64,000 bases of DNA. Source: Haemaphysalis longicornis. Its lineage: Eukaryota > Arthropoda > Arachnida > Ixodida > Ixodidae. The notes under the pieces were generated by a model, which was not told where the DNA came from, ran no database searches, and saw only the letters and a program-made list of their open reading frames with translations. Each line of letters begins with the position of its first letter. Positions within the stretch are counted from its first letter, which is position 1. Where the stretch lies: assembly GCA_013339765.2 (NCBI GenBank), contig CM023456.1, positions 86,723,636 to 86,787,635 of the forward strand. Direction: 5' to 3'. A program made the translations under genes and the position numbers. Of the stretch, positions 54,265 through 64,000 are shown in pieces.

Positions 54265-57200
54265 AGAAGTAAACTAAACACAAAGCTAAAGTTAAAAGGA
54301 AAGTGAAATCGGATGAGTGAGAACACTTGACCTCTTTGCTTGATACTGTATAACACGTTCTCCCTGCCGAATATTTGTCACCATGTTTAGGACGGTCAAT
54401 TTTCTGCAAGTACGAAAACCACCGATATCATTAACACCCTACATTTATCAGAACTGCTGGCTCAGTCAAACTTTAACATATCGGTGTAACAACCAAAAGC
54501 GGCGATGTATATATATGCTTATTAAGGCGGTTGCGGTTTTGAATGGTATCTGAGGTACTCTACAATGACCCTCTATACGTTCAAACTAAGCATGTCAAGA
54601 GGTAAAATATACTCTAGTGCTAAGCGCGCGCCATACGCTCCCAGCTATAAGCACTGGTTTGCTTGTCCAGCATTAGCTGAGCCACCCAGCTGATACCATT
54701 GTTACTGATTCCATTTGCCAACTCTACATTTCGTATGACGAATGGTATAGCCGTATTAAATCACGGTTAATGCTTCAACGTTGTATTATGCGTTCATCAG
54801 AGCACTGTGACGGGCTAGTTGGTCTGAAATATTGAAAATAAAACTGCGCTGAAAGACGGGACGACCGAAGATGACATACACAGCGCTGTGTGGTGTGTCT
54901 TCTTTTGTGGTCACGTCTTTTAGTCCAATTTTATTTCAATTTGTATTTGCGCTCTTTGCTCAAGTTCAAACATGGGCAACAGGCATTTTAAATAACGCTT
55001 GTAACTATTCATGGGTTGTATATTTTCGTGGATGGTGCCGTAGGAATCTATACATCCACATCCTCGAATTGCTTCAGTGTTCCGCGTACTGCCTCAGTTT
55101 GCAGCACGACATAAGCCAGCATTTCTTACAGGGAACAAATGCGAATACTCAAGTAACTACGCCGTTAACATGCTGTGCTCGGGAACCCTGATTTTTATTT
55201 TTAGGCACTTGTGCAACGCAGCTGCAGCCTAATTAGGCTTTACGGACAATCCCGCCGTCCAGATTACAGAGGAAGTGCATTTTCGGCGATAAAGTAACTG
55301 GCGTTCAATACATGTAGCCAGGAATAGGTGAACTTGTCGTAATTACGCCCTCATCCTGCTATATGTAGGAGCTCTGCATTTGTCACCTGGCCATTTGCAT
55401 GTTTAAATGACTCGTCTTTTGATGCGTTCCTAATTGCGCGCTCATTAGCTCTGGGGAAACCATTATTGCGTAGTGTAAGTGAAGCTTTTTCTGTGGTGCA
55501 GTGCTTGCTACAACGACTGATTTTCTGGAAGAAAGCTTAGCGCTAAGGTAAAGTTCTTTTTGTGAAATTGGGTCTTTCTCGCTCGCTCCTCCAGCGACAA
55601 TGCGGGGGCAAAAAGAAAGTTCCGCTTAACAATTTATTACTTAAGGCCTCACACGAATGCGAAATTTCCAGTTACTAGATTATTTTTTGCATCACTGAAG
55701 TTCTAACGACAATTATGGCACGTAGGATTTAACATGCCATAAGGGAGTGTTGATGCACAGCCCGCAATGCGTCTCAATGAAATCTTTATTTCCTGCATGC
55801 CATGGGGTATTTACTTACGAAGGAGGAAACATGGGTGAAGAGCCGCTGCTGCTATAAATTGCGGTAAACATAAGTTCTGACATTGCAAACCTGCATGCAT
55901 ATGTCACAGCTATATGAGCCACGCTGTAGTGTCGACGGGCACCTAATCATCACAAATATTTTTCCAGCGAGAGTATCTTGCTAGGTCTTCAGTTTTTACG
56001 TGAAACGGCCGTGAGCTTCTCTCTAACAAGTGCACCTTCAAAACGAAGGTTAAGATATTTCCTTGTGTTTCGTGTTACGAGTATTGGCAATTTTTGCTTT
56101 TGGTACTAGTAACAACACGGTTCCTCTGAAATAGATAGCCCGTGAAGGGCTAGGTTTTGGGAGGCAACCTAGTGCTTGCGTTTTTTCTGAATTTGTTTCT
56201 ACCTAGACTGCATGAACATGCAGCACACTTTTCTTTTATTAAACGTCGAGTGTCCCAATCAGCACCGGATCATCAGCGTAACGGTACCTGTGCTGTGTTC
56301 TAGTTGCCATTTTCACTGCTTTTCTTTTTTATCGCTTGCTTTTTGTTTTTGGGGTTCACTATAGCAACATCAAAGTCACTGCAATTTTTCGCATTTTTTT
56401 TTGTGAGGTTAAAAGAACGTACAGCCACCTAGACACCGATGTGTCACGAACTGCTTGGGAAATCAGATGAGCTCTGCGCACGAAGACAGTGAACAAACAC
56501 GGCAGCAGACACGCCTGGATCCCACGACCGGCCTGTTGACAAATGCGCGCACGGCGTGCCTAGCATGTTCATGAATTGTCAATGCAGACATTCGCTGGGT
56601 GGGGCTAAGCGGACGAAATGGGGAAACCAAAAGATATATCGGCAAAGAAGGCGAATTGATAAACCGCTTTTTAGAAAATGCTTACCCACTGCCTTATTAT
56701 AAAACACTTAGCGCTGCTTGCTCTAGCGCCACATGTTAAAAATGTTTTTTTTATATTTTCAAAACACCGCGAACAACAAATATGAGCGATTCAGCTGTTT
56801 TGAGGTTCATTATCACGAAGATTTAACAAATATACTTCCCTAAAATGGTTCGACAATGCTCCAGTGTTTACTTTTACATAATTTGGTAAGGGTAAATGCT
56901 ATGGCTTTGTTATTACGTCATAAAACTTGAAGAAAATAGTTTTATGCTAGCAGACAAACGCAGGGTTGTCTCTTTGTCTGCTCTGAAGATTTATATATTC
57001 ACAACTGGCATTTGTAACTTTACTGTAACTTTATAATTATAAAAAAGTTAATGCAACCAGGAGTAATGGTGGGAACGTCTTAGCGGCCAATTGTCGAGTA
57101 ACTTTGTTAAGATGAATTTAGTCAAGAAAGGGTCACATTTACTGTCATAAACAGTAGTCGTCCTGTAAATGCCCACGTAACGCGGCATACAAGAATTTTC

Positions 57201-57760
57201 TAGTGTTCACAACTTCACTGTAACTTAACTACTTACGAAGAGGAAAAAAATTGAGGCAAACAGTAGAGTCGTCTAAGCCGCTTCCTGTCTTAGAGTGCTT
57301 GTTGGGAAAGTTTTCAAGATCTAGGATTTACTACCAGTTTCAATAAACATTACTCCTCCGGGACCGGCCAGTTAACAGAAATTCTTTTCTATGTAAAACT
57401 TTACACTCAAATAACTGATATAGCTACTAAATGGTACTCGCCGTAAGATAGTGTCTCTTAGAGTCAAATTATTTAATAAATGTTTTAAGAAAAGACGAGA
57501 GTGTGAGTCTCCACGATGATGACGTTGAAGCAGCAGTTCACCGCCAGCGGGAGGTGTAATGCTCAGTTTGCATTGTGTTACACTTCGGCTTGCGGATCGT
57601 TGCCGCGAGGGATTCAAGATATCGCAAAAAGGCGCTAACAAATCAGTCAGAACGGAGAGAGCTCGTGGAGGAATGAGACTCTTTCTTAGCTAGTATGCGA
57701 GTGTTATAACGAGTAGATGATGGTTAAAATAAAAAGCGTGTGTCCGCTTACCACCACTCT
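54265..57760. other. About 3.5 kb without recognised genes
   Basis: Only short frames occur (longest 106 codons at 54871-55191) and none carries a motif. No tandem array, terminal-repeat element or RNA gene was noticed. Confidence 0.4.
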
Positions 57761-57780
57761 AGCTCCGCTACTGCCCGCGT

Positions 57781-57900
57781 GCGATGCGAGTGCCGCGGTC
57801 GCGCCGAGACGACGACGCCGAAGGCAGAACTACGAGGCGCGTCACGTGCACCGCGCTCGGAGAATGCAGGCGAACGCGACGGAGCACGACAACCCCCGAT
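57781..57900. promoter_or_regulatory. Very CpG-dense 120-bp island with E-box
   Basis: I count 24 CpG dinucleotides in these 120 bases, against a sparse, AT-rich background on both sides. A CACGTG E-box is at 57843-57848. The plus frame gives an Arg/Ala-rich peptide ending at 57900 (57717-57902), of no known family. Such a sharp island may mark a promoter, a conserved exon, a recently inserted GC-rich element or unmethylated sequence. No splice or TATA signals were convincing. Confidence 0.35.
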
Positions 57901-58004
57901 AAGAAATGCATTCATTTAAAACGTCCGCTAACCACCTAGCACAATGCAGTGTATGGCCTATTTGTCAGCATACGCCGATGCACCAGTTCAATTTCTCGGT
58001 ACGA

Positions 58005-58200
58005 AATCAATCATCAATCAATCAATCTCAATCAATCAATCATCAATCAATCAATCAATCATCATCAATCATCAATCAATCAATCAATCAATCAATCAAT
58101 GAAAATATATAATACTTATAATAATGTTCATTTTTCGCAACAATATATATATATATCCATTAATCAATCACTCAATCTGTCAATCCATTGATCAATATAG
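58005..58200. repeat. (AATC)n microsatellite with decayed flank and (TA)n run
   Basis: AATC repeats, with occasional ATC trimers, run from 58005 to 58100. A (TA)n run is at 58143-58156 and degenerate CAATC repeats continue to about 58200. Frames through it encode Ile-Asn-Gln-Ser repeats and are artefacts. Confidence 0.9.
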
Positions 58201-58209
58201 TATGATTTG

Positions 58210-59280
58210 GATCTAATAGACAATTATTCATCAATATTTTAATTTCTAGCAGTCAATATTCATCAAATATTTTAAATATGTTTGTAATTACACGCATCAA
58301 TACAACTGGGGAAAATATATTCCGAACCAGCTTGGCATGCTCACAGCCGCTATGCGAAATTTCGTAGCAGTGGTAGAGCTAGGTATGCATACGAAAAATT
58401 GTTTACACTAAGCCAAACTGAAATCAACATCAACTAACAATAAGTAAAACAAAGTTATAGGTCGACCGTGCTCTGCACTGAAGAAATGGATGTTTTTAAG
58501 TTTCACGATATCTGACAGCAAAAACCATTCTATCCGCATGAAAATGTTGTTCATGTAATTGTGAAATTGAATCTCTATTTTATGCCCATCTATTATAAAC
58601 TTTAGGGCCGGGCTAGTTCAATACGACAAAATTATTGAATGGGCGGTACAGAGAACATCTGCACAAATTCAGATAATTATCTACTAATGCGTAGCATTCT
58701 TACGCGCTGTCTAGAGCGTGAGTTACATAAGTCAGATATAGCTAATAGTCCCGAAAAACATCAGATTATTTTACTTACCTATTGTTTGTTTTCGCAAAGT
58801 AGGTTGTCTTCTGAAGATCCATGGCGTAGTGAAAGGTTGGTCCATTTTCCCTATTTTTTACTTGTATTTCCAACGTTCCTTCGCGGGATTTTTTTGTTCA
58901 GTCTTCGGTTGGAGGGAAGAGGGATATGTCAGAGGCATATTTTCGATTTTGTCATATCTTTTTTTTAATTGTATTTTTATTTTCTAATTTTCTTGGTTTT
59001 TCAGAATTATTTAAACGAATTATCTTCATTCACGCTATTAAAACATGTAAAGTTGTTAATTCTGCAAAATGTGCATTTTTGTGTAAATGCAGCACGTTAC
59101 ACTCTTCGTTCATTTTCTCTAATTTTTGAGTATTTAGGGCGTCCTTTTGCGCACTTGCTTGGCTTTATCCTCGATATACAGGAACATTTAAAATATGCAT
59201 ATTTTTTATTTCCTCAGATCATTTTAACAGCGGAGCTGTTGCGGCTCGCCGTAATGTGTGGCGCCTTACCCTTAACACGC
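58210..59280. other. No gene recognised
   Basis: AT-rich. Near 58681 lies TACTAATGCGTAGCATTCT, also found in variant form near 42214. The frames at 58639-59385 are hydrophobic but carry no motif. Confidence 0.4.
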
Positions 59281-59288
59281 AAAAATAA

Positions 59289-59475
59289 CAAGAAAGTGCT
59301 GAGCGCCCGTGAGCTATTGCCTCGTGGCAACCGCAGAGCATCCCCTTCACAATGGTGGCAAAAAAAAAACTGTCAAAAACCCTGAGGAGCAAGAAAATTC
59401 CGAGCGACGAGAAAATTTCGATCACTCGTGAACGCGTACCTCGCGGCGACCCCCCAGCGTCCCCGGCTCGCGCAT
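59289..59475 (+). repeat. Two-copy tandem duplication, about 105 bp apart
   Basis: CCCGTGAGCTATTGCCTCGT and GGCAACCGCAGAGCATCCCC ending ACAATGGTGG (from 59308) correspond to CTCGTGAACGCGTACCTCGC and GGCGACCCCCCAGCGTCCCC ending GCATTGGTGA (from 59425). The minus strand near 28970 has a related AAGAAAGTGCTTAGCGCC sequence (here AAGAAAGTGCTGAGCGCC at 59291), so the unit may be a dispersed repeat. Confidence 0.5.
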
Positions 59476-59499
59476 TGGTGATGTGTCTAGCACAGTGCA

Positions 59500-61210
59500 A
59501 CGCGACGACATAAGATGTAAATAAAAATTTCAAACTTCCACAAATGTCTGATGATGTGTTTTTACTTGTCACGTACAATGAAATACTGCAGATTCGCTAC
59601 GATTCGCAGATTCAGAGCGCTACGCGATTCTTTGTGCAAGCTTCCCCAGTTTTTTTATTTTATTTTTTTTGTTGGACCAATCATCTTCATTTAAGCGGTT
59701 ATAACGAATAAATGTGTTACTTCCGCGAAGTGCACGGCAGTAGAACCTCTTGGCTGTTGGGTACTAGGAAAACATTACGACGCATTAAAATGTATTCGTC
59801 TTGCTTACATTATCCGCTTCACTGGCCTTTTATTATTCCAAATCTGAGATATTGTTTTGCCATTCATAGCTTCTAGAATTTACAAGACGCTGCTGAAATG
59901 ATTGCGTTGAGGCACATCTCAAGCACCATGCGATGCCATCCGTCAGCACCGCAACTAACAGTCACGCTACGTTAAGAACATATGAAGGTTCGGGTAATTT
60001 CATTTTGCTGTGTAATATGAAGCTTCCTACCATGTACTTTAAAGATTATGCATCGTTTATTTGTTTGCATACAAACCTTTCTTTCAATGTCACCAGTGAC
60101 GCTACTGAGTTCGCTGTCTAACAAACATCGTACAGAACTGAAGCCAACTGGCTGTGCCCACACTGTTTTGTGGACTTGAGTTTTTGTCTTGCAAAATTCT
60201 CTTTGGTATCTTACCTATGTCGTTGCCTACGGCGGACACCCGCTTAAGCATAACAAAATTACCGCGTATAAGATTCTAATCCGCGGCTGCTGGGCACGCA
60301 CAGATAGAATTCGTATATCTGGGTCACCCTACCATTGGTAGAGAAACCTGTACACGAAAAATGCGGCTTAAAAGCCCGTTGCTTTTGGTACTCCAGCTCA
60401 TCGGTCTACTTTTTGTAGTTCGTAACACCTTCATAGCTTAAAGAGACACTGATGTGATTATTAAACATTGTGTTATTACTTGCGAAAATTGTAGTTTCGA
60501 GTCGCAGGAAATGTTTGTACCCCTCCCGTTGGGTTTAAGCGACTTTATTTAGTCTAAAAATCAATTGTAAAGTGTTGTGCCCCTCTCTGCACCCTCTATT
60601 CATCCTTCTTTCGCATGACGCTTACTCGAGAAGGCTTTGCTTGACTGCGCTACTACGCGGCTCACTGACCCTCCGACAAAGTCAGGCGACCTGCTGCCAG
60701 CGAGTCGTCGCAATTCGTTCACTCACTGAAAACTAAGCCAGCGCACAATTTGTGCCTGGAAGAAATGTGCCTTTAGCTTGTAAGTTTGTAAACTGTATGA
60801 AGCGCAATAAGTTATATCAAGTCGAAGTAGCTCTATAGAAGAGCACATGGGGCGCCTCACTGAACCGTACCCTAGTAGGAAATCTAAGGCCACTATATTG
60901 AGGGGTAAAGACTCATTGAATGTATTGTAGATGCATAACTCTTATAACAAACGGAAACTTTATGGAAAAGCGTAAAATTACGGTACAGAAAGTCCTTTTT
61001 GGGGTGGGGAAACTAGCACAGCGTTCAGTAGCACGAGCAGATTTCCCGTCGCTTTCCTGCCTAAGTAATGCAGTAGCTAGAGCTAAGATATTCGTGGAAG
61101 TTTGGCAGACGATTAGTGCATGAGCGTTACTCAAGAACTAGTCATCTAAGCTGCTCGAAAAACCTAAACAATAAAAATAAACTGGCTATACGATATATAC
61201 TTTATAATCC
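59500..61210. other. No gene recognised
   Basis: Near 60438 the sequence TTAAAGAGACACTGATGTGA resembles the end of a short DNA-transposon family I recall from tick genomes, but no matching inverted end was found. The remainder shows no motif. Confidence 0.3.
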
Positions 61211-61213
61211 CAT

Positions 61214-61302
61214 ACCCGACATGGCTGGGGTACGGCCGGGTCGTCTGAAGTACTGGGTGCAGTCTGGCGCAAGTACAAAGTTCGAATCCCTGATTGTGCT
61301 GT
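61214..61302 (+). repeat. tRNA-like SINE head
   Basis: An A-box-like ATGGCTGGGGTACGGCC (61221-61237) and a B-box-like AAGTTCGAATCCC (61278-61290) lie at tRNA spacing. The B box is close to the GGTTCGAATCC consensus. The arms do not form a full cloverleaf. GC-rich sequence follows to about 61380. It is likely a tRNA-derived SINE 5' region rather than a tRNA gene. Confidence 0.4.
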
Positions 61303-61439
61303 TTAGGGCGCAGCCTTTTGTCACCCATTCGCGGACGGAGCCGCGTCCTCGTCGTCATGACCAACCGAACGATGGCTGGACCGACGAGTGAAAGAAAAGC
61401 GAACGATGAAATAAAGCAAGGGTGGAGAGTGTGGCGAAA

Positions 61440-61850
61440 TTGGGAGTGAGGGCGGGTTCGCCGTAGCGGCGCAAGCTAACGCTCCCCGAAAGTGTGCGTG
61501 GGGGAGCGGAGGGGGCAGTATGCTGGCCCCGCACGCTGCGCTCGACGGCGCGACACTTGGCGAAAACGTGATGCGGGCGTGCGCGTGACGATTGCGTGCG
61601 TTGCCTGCCTAAGACGCAAGTCGCGGTCCCTTCCTGAGACGTCCTTCGCGCCACGACGCAAAGGCTCATCATCGCTGCCGTCGAGAGAACCCAAGAGAAC
61701 GACCCAAGAGAACGACCTCCGATGACGCGGAGGTCGTTCAGCCACTGCGTACGCCCTCGGGTAGCGAACGTTACGATGCTGAGCGGTGCTGTCAGGGATA
61801 TGTAACCCGTTTTCCGACAACATGGCAGAAGAACGGTATGCTTATTCCTG
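61440..61850 (+). promoter_or_regulatory. GC-rich block with 12-bp hairpin and possible first exon
   Basis: The block is markedly GC- and CpG-rich. CCCAAGAGAACGA is repeated in tandem (61690-61715). It is followed by a perfect inverted repeat, GAACGACCTCCG and CGGAGGTCGTTC, around a six-base loop (61710-61739). At 61822 the context ACAACATGGCAGAAGAACGGTATGC gives M-A-E-E-R with an immediate GTATG donor-like site; without splicing the frame ends after nine codons. A promoter with a tiny first exon is possible. A GC-rich repeat is the alternative. Confidence 0.25.
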
Positions 61851-64000
61851 AGATATCGAGAATGTCAAACCAACGACAACGTCGGATGCCAGGAATGTTG
61901 TTGCAAACGGAAACCGAAACTGCTTTGAATACGAATCTTGGACATCGTCCAACCCATCCCATCCGGAGTAGGCGTGACTGCTTTTTATTGTTGCGGCCGC
62001 AAAAAATGTTGCATGTGTTAGTTTTTAGTTTGGTAGTTTTTTTTTTCAGGCTTTATAAATTATTACTGCTTTATCGACAGGATATACGATGAAGACTGTT
62101 TCTGTGAGCCAGTCTATGCAATGGAAACGGAAACAACAGTTTGACAAATTCACGTCTGTTTTCCATTAAGCCCACAACATACTGTTGAACGCTCCAGCAA
62201 ACAGCGATGCGCGATCAACAACGTCTCCAGCAGTTTTCATTGAGAAAAGTAGTCAACGTAGGTGGACGTGAAATTCGGTAACGCCCAGCAGCACACCTTT
62301 TGGCTCCATATTTCCACGCTTGACGAGGGTCAAGTTGGTTTCAATTGCCCATTACTCGAATATTTCGGTAAACTTGTTCATGCAGAAAATAGTATTTTAG
62401 GCTGCCGGTCGTTTATATTGTGATATAAATTTCTTCGCCTTTCTCACGTCAGAGAATATGCGAGGTAGCCTTCGCCAAGCTCGGCCAAAAGTATCGGGTA
62501 GAAGAACGACTGTTTAGACTGGAATGAACCAGCGTAAGAAGTCTACAAATACCCAAGTTTTAAATCACAGGAACTTCTGCAGCAGGCATCGCCCATGTAC
62601 GCAAGAGCTGTTGACAGGGAGTTTGGCTTTCTTGGTTATTCATATCATAAGTAAGACATCGCCCGTTCAGTTGTGTGCGAATGTTTTGTGGTTTCGATGC
62701 TGTGACCGTATCTATACTTTGGAAGCCTTAATGTTGCGCAGATACGGCGGAAGCTGAGATGTGCTTCTTTTCAAGTTATCATTCGACGACTTCGGAGAGA
62801 AGCTTCAGGAAAATCGTAGCATAGTTTATTTATTTTCGATGTCATGCTACAAAACTGCTTTGCATATCCTGGTTCCAAAGTTCTAAATATATCCCACACA
62901 ATAACACTAATTCGAATCTCTTCACGTCCCGTGTGAGGTTATAATAATTAAGTAACATAACAAGACGATACTGCGGGTATTTTTTTCCTTCGTTAGGTGG
63001 GCGTTTTGTATCATTTTTTCCCATATCTTGAGTTAAAAACTATTTGCATGCTTGAGAAGACCCAGAATGGTGAAATTGTTTCCGAGTTTTCGGGTTTCTC
63101 CTCTAAATTTGCACATAGTGTATAGTTCTATGGGGGATGTATTTTACTACTCTTTATCCTAAAGACAGGAACTTAGCAGGCACTGCATGGGGCGTTTTGA
63201 AGATATTCCGTATGCATTGACGATTGCAGTGACATAGATGGGTAATATTGGAATCCGGTTGCAAACAATAACAGTGCCTTACACTAAGTCCGAGTAGCTT
63301 AAATTACGTTTTTTAAAAAAATTCTTTATTATTGTCCCTTTATAGTTCAATTTTTAAAATGTTTTTTGTGAGACCGCGACAGCAAAGCTTCGCGAAATTA
63401 CGTTAGGCTGTGTATTAAAGAGAAAGTGAGCTGCTACAAATGTAAAGTTAAAGTTTCTCTGAGGTTGTGATATCTTCATTGTGTCTCATTTCGAAGTTAT
63501 ACCAATTGCGGAAGTTCAGCAATTCTTCTGATTTCAGTGCGCATTGGCTTCCCTCATCGCAAACCAAATAGAAGAAACTCGGTTGTGTATGATAAAAAAG
63601 ACATGTCATCTGTAACATTGCGTATGATTCTATCATAAAACTTATAAGGGAGTTGGTTCTGTAGCATCTACCACTGGACTTGCATGAAAGTGCGCATAAG
63701 AAGTAAAACACGCATCTGAACAGAAATAAGAAAAAATAAAAATGAAGAGCTAGGAGTACTGACCATTTGAGAAATAAAACAAATTTTTGGGCGACTTCCA
63801 CATTCGTGGTTACCAAGGCACCACCAAAAGAGGACCGACGAAGAATAAGGCTTACAAAAAAACAAGCCCGACGATTAAGACAGGGCCGACGAAATAAACA
63901 AAAAGACGCGCATAAGAATGCTGCTTGGGTGGCCACCACTGGCGTAGGCCCTAAAGGATGGAGTCGCACAAGGAACGACTTCTTATAGGAGCACTGGATG
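61851..64000. other. No gene recognised to the window end
   Basis: Short frames only; the longest, 173 codons on the minus strand at 63448-63969, is hydrophobic with no domain I recognise. No RNA gene, array or terminal-repeat element was noticed. Confidence 0.4.

Noticed and set aside
57906..58191. Ile-Asn-Gln-Ser repeat frames
   Set aside because: They are translations of the AATC microsatellite.

Overview
The window looks like eukaryotic, intron- or intergene-type DNA from an arthropod, most plausibly an ixodid (hard) tick. Base composition is AT-leaning, there are no operons, ribosome sites or dense ORFs, and nearly every recognisable protein fragment belongs to a decayed transposable element. 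The tick assignment is inferred: the LINE, Penelope and BEL/Pao fragments resemble, from memory, families abundant in tick genomes. No search was run. I found no intact conventional gene. Most reading frames are chance, microsatellite or strand-bias artefacts.

Layout. Positions 1-6170 are one copy of a diverged duplicated segment whose second copy lies at 48565-51950, same strand, about 48 kb away. Copy 1 is interrupted by four blocks absent from copy 2: an Arg/Glu-rich element (1335-2117), a GC-rich block (2355-2610), a scrambled BEL/Pao retrotransposon (3110-4485) and a GC-rich 5'-leader-like block (5655-6060). Without them the copies are of similar length, so copy 2 serves as an empty-site reference. 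Copy 2 carries on the minus strand a signal-peptide-like reading frame (48762-49013) whose counterpart in copy 1 has lost its start codon. A second partly shared, cysteine-containing frame lies at 51188-51541 and 5139-5453.

From 8.4 to 35 kb: a minisatellite of about 77 bp period (8410-8665), an Arg/Glu-rich repeat ORF (16488-16859), the 3' part of a LINE (17331-18690, minus), two diverged tRNA-derived SINE-like units (18735-19180), a 1-kb purine-rich strand (21700-22660), gag-like, LINE ORF2-end and LINE ORF1 remnants (24671-27555), an AC/ACGC microsatellite (28131-28393) with an adjacent minisatellite and hairpin, and a 5'-truncated Penelope-like element bracketed by inverted repeats (34256-35085).

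From 36 to 64 kb: a pogo/Tigger-type deletion derivative with both terminal inverted repeats and its TA target duplication (36625-37644), a second Penelope fragment (42422-42708), direct repeats around an ORF1/gag-like pseudogene (45636-46983), a CR1-like LINE 3' end (52050-52990, minus), a Penelope endonuclease fragment (53355-54083), a very CpG-dense 120-bp island (57781-57900), an AATC microsatellite, a tandem duplication at 59289-59475, tRNA-like SINE heads (43585, 61214) and a GC-rich block with a perfect 12-bp hairpin (61440-61850).

The elements do not form a pathway. The window records repeated insertion, deletion and rearrangement of at least six transposon classes around an older segmental duplication.
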